A DNA stretch of 64,000 nucleotides from Kiloniella litopenaei (GCF_000982415.1 NZ_LANI01000006.1:55296-119295); one strand, 5' to 3'. Positions 17,976 to 28,216 are shown, counted from the first letter of the stretch. Program-made: numbers and translations. Notes: a model not told the origin generated them from the sequence alone.

Positions 17976-18245
17976 ATGAAAAAAATTATCGACAATCTTT
18001 TTATCAACCATCCACAATCTGTGAACGAAACATATTTTGAGCACATGGGGCAGGCTCTATATTTTTCATTTAATATGTGCATTGGCTTTTTTGTTTGTCT
18101 GTGCCATGCGTTCATTCCCGGTGCCTTTAAAAAAACGGGCAGTCAATTGGTTACAAAACTATACGACAGAATGGTACAAAACCGGATGCGCCACCAAGCC
18201 CAACAAGACGCGCTAATTGAAAACACGAAAACAGAACGCGCCTGA
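17976..18245 (+). CDS. DUF6356 family small protein
   Basis: An 89-residue protein. The frame begins at a TTG at 17964, but the ATG at 17976 follows a GGTGA ribosome binding site and opens the family-typical MKKIIDNLF. The pattern NHPQSVNETYFEHMGQAL, then one hydrophobic segment (FSFNMCIGFFVCLCHAFIPG), then FKKTGSQLVTKLYDRM matches DUF6356, a small alphaproteobacterial membrane-associated family of unknown role. It is divergent to the Lrp regulator. The tail is rich in Gln, Arg and Asn. Confidence 0.82.
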   Translation: MKKIIDNLFINHPQSVNETYFEHMGQALYFSFNMCIGFFVCLCHAFIPGAFKKTGSQLVTKLYDRMVQNRMRHQAQQDALIENTKTERA

Positions 18246-18431
18246 CGCTTCTTTATCCTCCGGCAATATTCATAATTATGGCGCCGCTTTAACAAAAAGC
18301 ATGCCCCATCATTGGTTTTGCTTAAAAGATAGTTTTCTTGAGATTTAAAGGTGATATTCCTCTAGGATATTCGTCAATATCTGTCGTACTTTCCACGCGA
18401 TGCAATCACCAAAGATATATTGAGCAAAACA

Positions 18432-19439
18432 ATGCCTGTTCTCGTTTTGGGGGCCGAAAAGTACGCCCAACTTAAATCACTTCTGCCCGGTATTATGCTG
18501 GCCGTCATTCTGGCTTTTGCAGCAACCTTTATATCCGATCATCATGGTGGACCAACACTGCTTTATGCCTTGCTTTTTGGCATGAGCCTCAACTCCCTTA
18601 TCGAAGGATCATCCGCCAAACCAGGCATTGAATTCACCAGCAAGTCCGTCCTGCGCATTGGTGTTGCTCTTTTGGGTGTACGGATAGGGCTGGACCAAAT
18701 TACACAACTTGGGATCACATCGACCATCATCTTGGTAATCGCTGTCATTATTACAATTGTTTCTGGTGTACTTATTGCCCGTTTCTTTGGGTTTGATAAA
18801 CGTTTTGGACTGTTAACCGGGGGTGCCACTGCTATCTGCGGCGCTTCGGCGGCTCTGGCCATTTCGGCTGCGCTGCCGGCCTCTCCGACCAAAGAACGTT
18901 CGACGCTTTTTGCTGTTGTCGCCGTGACAACACTCTCGACATTGGCGATGATTCTATATCCCCCACTCGCTTTATGGATGGAAATGACACCAGAAGAATC
19001 GGGTTTCTTTATTGGCGGTACAATCCATGATGTGGCACAGGTGGTAGGGGCTGGTTATTCCATTTCACCAGAAGCGGGTGATGCAGCCACAGTGGCTAAG
19101 CTATTTCGAGTAGCGCTTCTTGTTCCAATCACACTTTTTGTCATGGTCATCTTCAAACAGACCAGTCAAAACAAAGTTAAGGCCTACCTGCCCCCGCTTT
19201 TTTTAATCGGCTTTATTGCTTTCACGGGCTTACGTTCCACAGGACTGTTATCAGATTTTTGGATTACGCAATTCTCTGAACTATCCCGCTGGTGTCTCAT
19301 TACGGCGATCGCGGCCGTCGGACTAAAGACATCTTTGCGTGATGTTCTCCAGATAGGGCATCAAGCCTTGATCCTTGTCGTCATCGAAACCTTGATTATT
19401 GCCGGATTGATCATTGGCAGTATCTATTTGATTCACTAA
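18432..19439 (+). CDS. YeiH family putative sulfate/anion exporter
   Basis: A polytopic membrane protein of 335 residues, or 339 if the TTG at 18420 is used. It has about ten hydrophobic segments and the YeiH/UPF0324 signatures RIGVALLGVRIGL, LTGGATAICGASAALAI and GGTIHDVAQVVGAGY. Members are annotated as putative sulfate exporters and often accompany taurine or sulfite metabolism, but no such genes are adjacent here. A strong hairpin follows 9 bases after the stop. Confidence 0.9.
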   Translation: MPVLVLGAEKYAQLKSLLPGIMLAVILAFAATFISDHHGGPTLLYALLFGMSLNSLIEGSSAKPGIEFTSKSVLRIGVALLGVRIGLDQITQLGITSTIILVIAVIITIVSGVLIARFFGFDKRFGLLTGGATAICGASAALAISAALPASPTKERSTLFAVVAVTTLSTLAMILYPPLALWMEMTPEESGFFIGGTIHDVAQVVGAGYSISPEAGDAATVAKLFRVALLVPITLFVMVIFKQTSQNKVKAYLPPLFLIGFIAFTGLRSTGLLSDFWITQFSELSRWCLITAIAAVGLKTSLRDVLQIGHQALILVVIETLIIAGLIIGSIYLIH

Positions 19440-19447
19440 GAAGCAAA

Positions 19448-19471
19448 AAGGGCGACTTTTCAGTCGCCCTT
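19448..19471. terminator. Bidirectional terminator between yeiH-like and M20 peptidase genes
   Basis: AAGGGCGACT pairs with AGTCGCCCTT (10 bp, 4-base loop), flanked by an A run on the left and a T run a few bases to the right. It sits between two converging genes and can serve both. Confidence 0.85.
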
Positions 19472-19476
19472 GCTTT

Positions 19477-20868
19477 TTATTCACTTCCCAGTGCAGCTAT
19501 AATTCGAACCCAGGAACGAATTCCCTTGTGGAAGCTTTTGAGATCGTATTTTTCATTGGGGCTATGAATGCGGTCATCTTCCAATGCAAAACCAACCAGC
19601 AGCGTTTCCATCCCCAATACACGACGGAACTCTGTTGTAATTGGTATAGAACCACCCGACCCGATCAGGGCGGCTTCTTTGTTCCATTCGTCGGAAAGCG
19701 CTTTGATCACCTTCTGTGTTTCCGGCATATCCGTATCCACAACCAAGGGACCGAACTCCCCCCCGACAGATTCATATTCAACCGAACAATCTGCCGGAAG
19801 ACGTTCTTCAATAAAGGCACGGAAGGCTTCACGAATTTTCGCGGGCTCCTGCTGATCTACCAAACGGAAGGTAAACTTGGCATTGGCTTCGGCTGGAATA
19901 ACGGTTTTAGATCCTTCTCCGTTATACCCTCCCCAAATACCATTCACTTCACAGGTTGGGCGAGATGTCAGCTGTTCAAGGACAGAATAGCCCTCTTCCC
20001 CGGCGGGCACGGAAAGTCCAACTTCTCCAAGAAACTCCTCGCTATCAAATCCCAATTCATCCCATTGTTTTTTAATATCTGCAGGCAGTTCGCCAACACC
20101 ATCATAAAAGCCCGGGATTTGAACGCGCCCCTTGTCATCACGTAAATCAGCGATAATTTTGGACAGAACATGCAAGGGATTACGCGCTGCTGAACCATAA
20201 CCACCGGAATGGAGATCGCGATCAGCAGCCTTGATCACCAGGTTTTCTTTCATCATGCCACGAAGGCGAACTGTAATCGCCGGGGTATCCTTGTCCCACA
20301 TGCCAGTATCACAAACCAGCGCCAGGTCGGCCTTAAGCTCTTCTTTATGGGTCGCAAGAAAATCATCCAGGCTTGGGCTGCCTGTTTCTTCTTCGCCTTC
20401 AAGAATCATTGATGCGTTCAATGGTAATTTACCCGTTACAGCACGCCAGGCACGACAAGCTTCCACGAAAGTTAACAACTGCCCCTTGTCATCCGACGTT
20501 CCACGTCCTGTCAGTTCCTTACTGCCGTCTGGCAGCTCTTTTACGGTCGGTTCAAAAGGTGGATTGTCCCAAAGTTCCAACGGATCTACAGGCTGAACAT
20601 CATAGTGACCATAAAAGAGAACATGTGGCCCGGCATCATGGTCCGGCGTATGAGCAACAACCATTGGGTGACCGGGCGTTGGTCGAACAGACGCATCAAA
20701 CTGAAGCCCTTTAAGCTCGCGTTCTAGCCATTCTGCCGCTTTCTGACATTCTGCTTTGTAGGCAGGATCAGTTGAAATACTCTCAATTCTGACAAGTTCA
20801 AACAATCTGTCGATAGACTCATCCAGATGGTTATCCACATGGGATAACACTTTATCCAGAGCGCTCAT
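19477..20868 (-). CDS. M20 family dipeptidase
   Basis: A 463-residue cytosolic metallopeptidase. It shows FYGHYDVQPVDPLELW and GRGTSDDKGQL, which carry the first zinc ligand His, the bridging Asp and its neighbour. EGEEETGSPSL holds the catalytic Glu pair, DLHSGGYGSAARN the dimerisation-lid residues, and a late HSPNEKYDL supplies the last metal His. The length and a central dimerisation domain fit the CNDP-like dipeptidase group. It hydrolyses short peptides, with exact specificity unknown. It appears monocistronic. Confidence 0.93.
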   Translation of the reverse strand: MSALDKVLSHVDNHLDESIDRLFELVRIESISTDPAYKAECQKAAEWLERELKGLQFDASVRPTPGHPMVVAHTPDHDAGPHVLFYGHYDVQPVDPLELWDNPPFEPTVKELPDGSKELTGRGTSDDKGQLLTFVEACRAWRAVTGKLPLNASMILEGEEETGSPSLDDFLATHKEELKADLALVCDTGMWDKDTPAITVRLRGMMKENLVIKAADRDLHSGGYGSAARNPLHVLSKIIADLRDDKGRVQIPGFYDGVGELPADIKKQWDELGFDSEEFLGEVGLSVPAGEEGYSVLEQLTSRPTCEVNGIWGGYNGEGSKTVIPAEANAKFTFRLVDQQEPAKIREAFRAFIEERLPADCSVEYESVGGEFGPLVVDTDMPETQKVIKALSDEWNKEAALIGSGGSIPITTEFRRVLGMETLLVGFALEDDRIHSPNEKYDLKSFHKGIRSWVRIIAALGSE

Positions 20869-21137
20869 TCCTATGCTCCTAGTGTTTTATCGTTTTTATT
20901 AGCCTCAATAAGGCGCTTTGGCTCTCACTTGCGTGTTCAGCAAATCATTCTGCTAGAGATTTTCTGTGTTCACGGCATAGCGGAAGATTATTTCAACAAA
21001 GCTAACAGAACCTAACTCAACTAGGCAAGTTGTGTTTCCCACAAGTCCCTATCCAAAATCAGAATTAGGCAAATCAAGGGAAAATGCTTACATTAATTGT
21101 GTCCTTCAGTTGCTTCCATATAAGGCGATACAAACAA

Positions 21138-21923
21138 ATGATCAAAAACACTGCAAACCCGATACTCGGCATATTAGGCGTTGGGTACTTCGCCTCCTAT
21201 TTCATTACGTCACTCAGAAATGGCGGGTACGAAGGAACAATCTATCTATCACCAAGGAATGCCCAAACAGCAAAGAGGCTTTCAGAAGAACATCGATGCT
21301 TGATTGCACAGAATAACCAGGACGTCATAGACAAATCCGATATCATCTTAATCTCTGTCAGGCCTGAACAGTTATCTGACTTGCTGGGCCAGTTGTCATT
21401 TCGAAATGATCAAATCGTGATCTCAGCAGTGGCCGGTAAAACAATCGACGAACACTTCACAATAGCGGATAATTTGCCACCAACACTTATTCGCATGATC
21501 CCAGTATGTAGTATTGAAGCAGGCGAAGGTGTTGTCCCCATTTTCCCCTCAAACGCAGAGGTGGAGAAATTAGCCAACTATACTGGCACGCCAATCAGCT
21601 TTGATTCCGAACATGATTTTGATCTGGCTTTGACCACATCCTGCATGAACGGTTGGCTTTATGAATTTTTTGGCACCATGACAGACTGGCTGGAGAAAAA
21701 GGGACTTAGCCAAGACAAAGCCCGAAAGGTCATTTTGCATAATATCAGGGGGGCAACCGCCTACGCGCTGCAAAAAGACGATCAAAAACTCGCTGACATC
21801 ACCCGTGAAATTGCCACAGAAGGAACCTTCACCCTTGAAGGATTAAACCTCCTGAAAAAACAACAGGGATTCACCGCCTGGGACCAGGCTTTGGACCATG
21901 TGCATAAAAAGCTTGGGGAATAA
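21138..21923 (+). CDS. Pyrroline-5-carboxylate reductase-like protein
   Basis: A 261-residue NADP-dependent reductase-like protein. The start at 21138 was chosen because the Rossmann motif ILGVGYFASYF lies just after it, whereas the longer frame adds 18 unrelated residues. SVRPEQLSDLL and IVISAVAGKTIDEH follow the ProC pattern, and the C-terminal helical dimer domain contains ARKVILHNIRGATAYALQ. The usual GxGxMG is altered to GVGYFA and the C-terminal part is diverged, so it may act on another cyclic imine or have a different role from the housekeeping ProC. Confidence 0.72.
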   Translation: MIKNTANPILGILGVGYFASYFITSLRNGGYEGTIYLSPRNAQTAKRLSEEHRCLIAQNNQDVIDKSDIILISVRPEQLSDLLGQLSFRNDQIVISAVAGKTIDEHFTIADNLPPTLIRMIPVCSIEAGEGVVPIFPSNAEVEKLANYTGTPISFDSEHDFDLALTTSCMNGWLYEFFGTMTDWLEKKGLSQDKARKVILHNIRGATAYALQKDDQKLADITREIATEGTFTLEGLNLLKKQQGFTAWDQALDHVHKKLGE

Positions 21924-22190
21924 ATTGATCTCCTAGCAAATGACTTGGTCCGGACAATCTGTCTCAGTGTTTCTGTGACCCTACTTCCTTGAATTGGCGA
22001 TGAATAACTTTCCCCGGGTTAGATAAAAAATCATCTCTCCCAGTTCTTATGCATTTCCATGGCTGGCGGCGAACAGGCAAAATACTATCCACGCTTGAAA
22101 GTATCTATTTGCCTGCCAAGCTTCGAACACGTGATCCCCAAAGGTTGGCTGGATATTGTGTTGGGTAATTTAATCGGAAAAGAAAAATAG

Positions 22191-24155
22191 CTATCCGTAT
22201 TGGTTCAACTTTACAGTCGGAGACACTGTATTTTCTTGTTGCCATGCCTGAAACATCAAAATATCCCAAATCAGATATTGCCAATTTCGGCGTCCGGACA
22301 GGTGTTCTTGCCACTTCTCACGTATTGGCTCGTGCCTGAAAATACCGCCTTCATTTAAGGATTTTACAGACAAAAGATCTTCGGTCCATTCACGCAGTGG
22401 ACCGCGAAGCCATGAATCAATTGGCACTCCAAAACCCATTTTAGGTCGCTCGATAAGCTCCCGAGGAACATATTTGTAGAGAACTTGACGAAGTATCCAT
22501 TTACCTTGACCATTCCTGATTTTCATATGTTGAGGCAACTTCCAAGCAAAATCCACAACACGATGATCAAGCAAAGGCACTCGCGCCTCCAGGGAAACTG
22601 ACATAGAAGCTCGATCCACTTTGGTCAAGATATCATCCGGCAGATAGGTCAAAGTATCCAGATACTGCATCCGGTCAATGAAATTGGGTATTCTCTGTTT
22701 TACTTCATCGTTCCACATAATGCCTTTTGGCTCGGCCCCGCCAATAACGACGCTGTCGGGATCGGACCAATGGCTTACGAGACCACGATAAAAAGCGTCT
22801 TTACCACCATCTAATATTTTAGCAAGCTTGTGCAGCTTGTCTCCGAATAAAGTTGGACGTCGGCTTGACGGGATCAACTTTGCCAAAAAATCCCAACTTC
22901 GTGGAGATATCCCTTGGATAAGTCCGGCTTCTAGGCGACGTAGTATTTGTGGTTGCCCAAAGATAGCTCTTCCATATTTTTCAGCTGTAAAATACCTGGT
23001 ATAGCCAGAGAAAAGCTCATCCCCACCATCTCCCGAGAGTGCGACAGTGACGTGCTCTCTTGTCATCTTCGAGACAAGATAAGTCGGTATTTGTGATGAG
23101 TCGGAAAAAGGCTCATCAAAATAAAAAGGAAGTTTTGGAATGACATCCCGTGCTTCTTGGGGAGAAACATACAATTCGGTATGATCAGTGCGTAAATGCT
23201 TCGCCACTTCTGCGGCATGCTTTGCCTCATTATATCCTTCTTCATGGAATCCAATTGAAAAAGTCCGAACAGGGCGTCCACTTTGCGCCTGCATCAAAGC
23301 AACAACGGTTGAGGAATCAATACCACCGGAAAGAAAAGCACCAAGCGGAACATCAGCCATCATGCGACGCCCTGTTGCATCCAGGAGAAGTTGATGCAAA
23401 GCCTCGATAGCTTCTTCGTCAGAGCCCTGAAAAGATTTCTTGCTGGCATCCTCCACAACATCATCAAGTGACCAATATTGTTCTAATTTTGGTTTTTCAT
23501 TAGCACGGACAGAGATCATCCAACCGGGTTCAAGCTTGTTAACCCCTTGGTAGATGGAAGAAGCACCACCAATATAGTTATGCCGTAAAAAACCAGCAAC
23601 AGCATTTCTATTGATCTCACTGGGGCAATCAGGATGAACCCGCAAGGTTTTCAATTCCGACCCGAAGAGAAAACTCTTTGGTGTTTTCGCCCAAAACAAC
23701 GGTTTAATACCAAGCCTGTCACGCGTGATGGTCAATCGCTTTTCATCACGATCCCACAAGGCAAAGACAAACATACCTATTAATCGTTGAATAGTGTTCT
23801 TCACCCCCCAACGTGCGCAACCTTCAAGGATGACTTCTGTATCAGAATGTCCGCGAAACTTAATACCTGTTGCTTCTAATTCCGGCCTAATCTCGTTGTG
23901 ATTATAAACTTCCCCGTTATAAATAATCACATACCTTCCACAGGCAGAAACCATCGGCTGTGCCCCTGCAGGACTGAGGTCAACAATAGCCAGTCTCCGG
24001 TGAGAAAAGGCCAGACCGGATTCACCTTCGACCCAAACATCACCACTATCCGGCCCACGATGAAGCATCGCAGCCCCCATAGCAGTTGCTATCTGAGCCA
24101 AATTGTCTTCACTACGTTCTAGGTTGTTTTCAAGAAACCCTGCGACACCACACAT
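22191..24155 (-). CDS. asnB: Asparagine synthase-type glutamine amidotransferase (copy 1)
   Basis: A 654-residue two-domain protein. Start MCGVAGF places the catalytic Cys at residue 2 for glutamine hydrolysis; six further upstream codons are open but would destroy this. The C-terminal synthetase domain has the PPi motif FLSGGIDSSTVVAL and SGDGGDELFSGYTRY. It is larger than housekeeping AsnB (~554 residues) and belongs to the exopolysaccharide-associated type. In glycan clusters such proteins amidate sugar carboxylates or amino acids. A UDP-glucuronate 4-epimerase gene lies just upstream on the same strand (77 bases), supporting a uronic acid substrate. Confidence 0.92.
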   Translation of the reverse strand: MCGVAGFLENNLERSEDNLAQIATAMGAAMLHRGPDSGDVWVEGESGLAFSHRRLAIVDLSPAGAQPMVSACGRYVIIYNGEVYNHNEIRPELEATGIKFRGHSDTEVILEGCARWGVKNTIQRLIGMFVFALWDRDEKRLTITRDRLGIKPLFWAKTPKSFLFGSELKTLRVHPDCPSEINRNAVAGFLRHNYIGGASSIYQGVNKLEPGWMISVRANEKPKLEQYWSLDDVVEDASKKSFQGSDEEAIEALHQLLLDATGRRMMADVPLGAFLSGGIDSSTVVALMQAQSGRPVRTFSIGFHEEGYNEAKHAAEVAKHLRTDHTELYVSPQEARDVIPKLPFYFDEPFSDSSQIPTYLVSKMTREHVTVALSGDGGDELFSGYTRYFTAEKYGRAIFGQPQILRRLEAGLIQGISPRSWDFLAKLIPSSRRPTLFGDKLHKLAKILDGGKDAFYRGLVSHWSDPDSVVIGGAEPKGIMWNDEVKQRIPNFIDRMQYLDTLTYLPDDILTKVDRASMSVSLEARVPLLDHRVVDFAWKLPQHMKIRNGQGKWILRQVLYKYVPRELIERPKMGFGVPIDSWLRGPLREWTEDLLSVKSLNEGGIFRHEPIREKWQEHLSGRRNWQYLIWDILMFQAWQQENTVSPTVKLNQYG

Positions 24156-24232
24156 GACTATGCCCCCTGACATGCTTCACAAAGGGCATACCGTGAGCAT
24201 GATTATTCATTAAATGAAAGCTGATATGACTT

Positions 24233-25258
24233 TTATGAGTTGATTTTATAGTAGGATTTATACCAGTCAACAAAGTGTCCAATACCCTCTTCAATCGTCA
24301 CAGAAGGAGTGTAGCCTGTGATTTCCGTTAACTCAGTTACATCCGCCCAGGTTGCTGGAACGTCGCCATCTTGCATTGGTAACATGTTGTATTCGGCCTT
24401 TACGCCCAATTTCTCTTCCAAAATCTCAATATAACGCATCAATTTTTCGCAGCGTGTATTACCGATATTCACAACTCTGTAGGGAGCAATCCCACTGGTA
24501 TTAGGATTTGGATTATCGCTGTCCCAATTCTTATCGATAGAGGGCGGAACTTCAGTCAACCTGCTGATGCCCTCGACAATATCCTTCACATAGGTAAAGT
24601 CACGTTGCATGTTCCCATTATTGAAAACATTGATTGGCTTTCCAGCTAAGATATCACGGGTAAACATGAAGAGTGCCATATCAGGGCGCCCCCAGGGACC
24701 ATAGACCGTGAAAAAACGCATCCCCGTACTTGGAATATTGAAAAGATGCGAATAGGAATGCGCCATCATCTCGTTAGATTTTTTGGTCGCAGCATAAAGC
24801 GTCATGGGATGCTCTGCGCTTTCGCTCACCTTAAAAGGCATAGAGGTGTTGGCGCCATAAGCCGAACTGGTTGAGGCATAGACCAAATGCTCGACAGGGT
24901 AATGACGACAGGCCTCAAGAATATTGAGAAAGCCATCAACGTTTGACTTAAGATAGGCTCTCGGGTTTTCCAAACTGTAGCGAACCCCTGCCTGAGCAGC
25001 CAGGTTTACACAGTAATTTGGACGATGTTCTTTGAAGACGGCTTCAATAGCAGACCAGTCAGCCAGATCTATTCTTTTTTCGATAAAACTTTCATGCTGA
25101 AGAAGTTTTTTAAGACGAGCTTCTTTCAATGAAACATCATAATAGTCGCTAACAATATCAATACCGACAACCTTATACCCTTGCCCGAGCAACAGTTCAG
25201 CAAGGTGGTACCCTATAAATCCAGCGGTACCAGTGACTACAAACGTTTTATTCGGCAT
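24233..25258 (-). CDS. UDP-glucuronate 4-epimerase-like SDR
   Basis: A 341-residue extended short-chain dehydrogenase/reductase. The NAD-binding TGTAGFIGYHLAELLL and the catalytic YAATKKSNE are clear, with the signature FFTVYGPWGRPDMALFMF that marks the UDP-glucuronate/UDP-galacturonate epimerase group. It would convert UDP-GlcA to UDP-GalA for glycan assembly. The start was set at MPNKTF, four codons into the open frame. It is the upstream partner of the first asparagine-synthase-like gene. Confidence 0.9.
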   Translation of the reverse strand: MPNKTFVVTGTAGFIGYHLAELLLGQGYKVVGIDIVSDYYDVSLKEARLKKLLQHESFIEKRIDLADWSAIEAVFKEHRPNYCVNLAAQAGVRYSLENPRAYLKSNVDGFLNILEACRHYPVEHLVYASTSSAYGANTSMPFKVSESAEHPMTLYAATKKSNEMMAHSYSHLFNIPSTGMRFFTVYGPWGRPDMALFMFTRDILAGKPINVFNNGNMQRDFTYVKDIVEGISRLTEVPPSIDKNWDSDNPNPNTSGIAPYRVVNIGNTRCEKLMRYIEILEEKLGVKAEYNMLPMQDGDVPATWADVTELTEITGYTPSVTIEEGIGHFVDWYKSYYKINS

Positions 25259-25514
25259 AAGCACTATCAATCCAAAGGAAATTATTACTTCAGGATTTGA
25301 TCTTTACATCAAAGCATCAGCGTCTACAACTGAACGAACAAATCAAAAGTCACAAAAAAGTATTCTATCTAGCGAACAATGTTTCTTGGAATAAGGGGCT
25401 AGTAACAAGCTCTACAAAGATACTCTTACCAGCTGTCTATGTAACTGGGCTAATTAATGACGCATTAGAACATAGCACAATGAAATCACAATTTTCTCAA
25501 ATCAGGATTACAAA

Positions 25515-27074
25515 TTAAATTTGTGAACAGCTCCCAACCTCAAAGCTATCCTTTGCCCCAATAAACATATCTTTAGGCTTAAAGATAACATAGCTACCAA
25601 ATTCCACAGCGACCCCATCAGGTAGGTCCAACTCATCTATTGAAACATATTTTGTATCAACCAAGAGGTGCGTAAGGCCTTTGTCTTTCATCAAGTCTTC
25701 TACAGGCTTTTTTAACACGGGAAAATAATCTTCAACCCACCTAAAACCATATCCATGTGTCCCCCACCAAACAGGTATCCTACCATGATATGCCATGATG
25801 TCACATAAATGGGGCGGTAAACATAACAACCTTGGCTTAGAATGTTGACTTAATACTTGAATAACACTTTGTAGATCTTCGCTCAAAACACCTGTTGAGG
25901 AAGTGTCTTTTAAAAACGAGCGCCACATGAAGAAATATAGGAATAATTGTACAGCGCTGATTGCTAAAAACGTTATTACAAAAAACAAATCGTCATTTAA
26001 ATAAATCCCTTCAACAACAACAAAAATACACAATGGTATTGAATATTTAATATATTTTGTTCCCTCCCCTAAGCACCTTAAGAATGGTATGAATAATGTT
26101 AGAAATGCCCATAGGTAAATAGCACACATTAACCATAGAAATGTCTGACTAAAATCACTTAACATTCCCCAGTTCACAATAGAAAACGCCACCACAAGAA
26201 TATAGGGATTAAATTGAAATATACGCCGTAAATGAAGAAAAAACCCCTTAAAGCCGGACAAAGAATAGTATGAGCTTCCTTCATCCATCCCACCATAAAC
26301 CTTTGAATTTCTAACTAAATGCGCCCCTAATCTAGTACGATTCCTATTCCAAAAACTAATAATATCTAAGTGAGCGATAAGAATTTTAGTAAATAGTTTT
26401 GGGTTGAGAGAAAAAGCAAATAAATAGGATAAAATGATAGGCACAAACCAATAACAATCAACAAAAATTCCTAAAAAAATCACACAAAACCAAGTCAATT
26501 GAATAGCAAGTTTATGTGTATAAAATAGGAGACAACCAGACAAAATTGCACCAATCAATGGCCATGCAGAATGCTTATCGACAAAAGCTATTGTAAACAA
26601 AAAGAATGATGCTAACCATATCATCCCTAATGGCCTAGACGTCATGTTAGCATATTCAGCGGCAAGAAAGGGACTAGTTGCATAGATCACCCCACCAATC
26701 CAAGCATAAATAGGGCCAAATGTACTAAAAAGGAAACTAAATAGAACCAAATGTATTACTAAATCCAAAGAATTACTAAAAAGCCAATGCCATTTCTTTA
26801 GAAATTCATTAGGGAACAAACTTAAAAATATTGCGAATCCTGGCGGATACGATTGATCCTGTGGTTCTGCAAGATACAGTTTAGGAGAGAGCCTTATAGG
26901 TAACTTTTTCTGATCACGAAAAGTCTCAGCACACATTAGAAAGAAATATGCATCACACCCCCTATCGGAGTTTGATCTAAACATAAAACCTCGAAAAAAA
27001 GAAAAAACAGCGCTTATTAACACCAGATGAAATAAGAGCATCCCTGTAGGAAAATGAAACATATTACTAAGCAA
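25515..27074 (-). CDS. Polytopic membrane protein, possible GT-C glycosyltransferase
   Basis: A 519-residue protein with about ten or more hydrophobic segments and a ~110-residue soluble C-terminus. After the first helix, the loop SDRGCDAYFFLMCAETFRDQ carries an Asp in the place where polyprenyl-phosphate-sugar-dependent GT-C enzymes have their catalytic acidic residue, followed by DQSYPPGFAIFL. I cannot place it in a named family; a mannosyl/arabinosyltransferase-like, polymerase or oligosaccharyltransferase role is inferred. The gene is markedly AT-rich compared with its neighbours, suggesting transfer. The stop of the radical SAM gene lies 17 bases upstream. Confidence 0.72.
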   Translation of the reverse strand: MLSNMFHFPTGMLLFHLVLISAVFSFFRGFMFRSNSDRGCDAYFFLMCAETFRDQKKLPIRLSPKLYLAEPQDQSYPPGFAIFLSLFPNEFLKKWHWLFSNSLDLVIHLVLFSFLFSTFGPIYAWIGGVIYATSPFLAAEYANMTSRPLGMIWLASFFLFTIAFVDKHSAWPLIGAILSGCLLFYTHKLAIQLTWFCVIFLGIFVDCYWFVPIILSYLFAFSLNPKLFTKILIAHLDIISFWNRNRTRLGAHLVRNSKVYGGMDEGSSYYSLSGFKGFFLHLRRIFQFNPYILVVAFSIVNWGMLSDFSQTFLWLMCAIYLWAFLTLFIPFLRCLGEGTKYIKYSIPLCIFVVVEGIYLNDDLFFVITFLAISAVQLFLYFFMWRSFLKDTSSTGVLSEDLQSVIQVLSQHSKPRLLCLPPHLCDIMAYHGRIPVWWGTHGYGFRWVEDYFPVLKKPVEDLMKDKGLTHLLVDTKYVSIDELDLPDGVAVEFGSYVIFKPKDMFIGAKDSFEVGSCSQI

Positions 27075-27091
27075 TCTACATTATTATTTTC

Positions 27092-28216
27092 TTACTGAAG
27101 CTGCCCTCTACGCAAATCTTCTTCTATCTCATCAGGCAACTCAACAGGAGTTGTATCAAAAGACATACGCTGAACTTCAAAGTTAAGTGGCCTAGAACGC
27201 TCTAACTGAGGGATACCAAAACCGGAACACAGTTTACATATATCAACGTCTTTAATTGATGTGACAATTTGATTTCTGAACTCAGTCAACCCTTGGCCAT
27301 TCCAAATTTCGTGAAAAGGTTGCTCAAAAGCATTCCCAAATTGATGACGTCCGTGAGGATCACGGCAACACGGCACAACAGATCCATCCCAATTAATCAT
27401 TGCCGAATTCCATACCCAGGTACATTCATTATCGGATAGTTTTTTCGGTTTTAAATAACCTTTTTCAAATGCCTCTTCATCATAGAACCAATATTGCTTA
27501 TTCTCTGGTAGATATTTATATCCCTCTTCTACATCTCTAACACAGGGATCTACTATATTTGCCTTATCCGCACCTATTCCATTAGCCCAAGAAATAAAAT
27601 CCTTAACCTCGTGCTCATTATGCTTCATAACAATAAAGCCAATTTCAATTTGAACATTTGAATTTGGTGTTTTATTTCGCAGCTCAACCAAAGCTTCAAT
27701 ATTCTTAGTAATTTTATCGAAATTACTTCGAATTCTATAAACACCATGGCTTTCTGGACTCAAACCGCCTATCTGAAAACTAATTTGATTTATATCAGAG
27801 TAAATCAAGCCTTCTGCATCAAGAATATCTCCATTAGTACAAGTTTCGACATAGATATCTTTTTCACGGGCATATCTTATCATGTCGTAAGATTTAGAGT
27901 TTAAAAAAGGCTCCCCCATGAAGTAGTACATTAAAACTGCGGTTGTATCGGCATTAAGATCAATAAAATTTTGAAATGCCTTTTCATCAAGCATACCATA
28001 TTTTCGTTCCATGGAACGATTTCCTGTTTCGCATACAGGACACCGAGCATTACAAGCATTAGTCGGTTCAATAGATATATGGGCAGGCAACATAAGAGGT
28101 CCTGCGATCTTAGCCTTTGCCAGAGCTGTGTTATACAACACTGACTTCCAACCTTTAGGTCTTCGGATTGCAAGCTCAGTTCCAAATTTAGCAATTCTTG
28201 CTGCACGTTTAAGCAT
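27092..28216 (-). CDS. Radical SAM protein with SPASM-type C-terminal cluster
   Basis: A 374-residue enzyme. The start ATG at 28216 has AGAGG 7 bases upstream and is preferred over a TTG eight codons earlier. The radical SAM motif CNARCPVC (CX3CX2C) binds the 4Fe-4S cluster that cleaves S-adenosylmethionine. A second Cys set includes CTWVWNSAMINWDGSVVPCC and CKLCSG, typical of a SPASM/Twitch auxiliary cluster. Such proteins modify peptides, sugars or lipids; the substrate is unknown. It is AT-rich, pairs with the downstream membrane protein, and sits within the glycan cluster but is separated from the main operon by a 438-base gap. Confidence 0.87.
   Translation of the reverse strand: MLKRAARIAKFGTELAIRRPKGWKSVLYNTALAKAKIAGPLMLPAHISIEPTNACNARCPVCETGNRSMERKYGMLDEKAFQNFIDLNADTTAVLMYYFMGEPFLNSKSYDMIRYAREKDIYVETCTNGDILDAEGLIYSDINQISFQIGGLSPESHGVYRIRSNFDKITKNIEALVELRNKTPNSNVQIEIGFIVMKHNEHEVKDFISWANGIGADKANIVDPCVRDVEEGYKYLPENKQYWFYDEEAFEKGYLKPKKLSDNECTWVWNSAMINWDGSVVPCCRDPHGRHQFGNAFEQPFHEIWNGQGLTEFRNQIVTSIKDVDICKLCSGFGIPQLERSRPLNFEVQRMSFDTTPVELPDEIEEDLRRGQLQ

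Noticed and set aside
25297..25518. 73-residue plus-strand frame between the epimerase and membrane-protein genes
   Set aside because: No ribosome binding site or family resemblance; the AT-rich spacer explains it.
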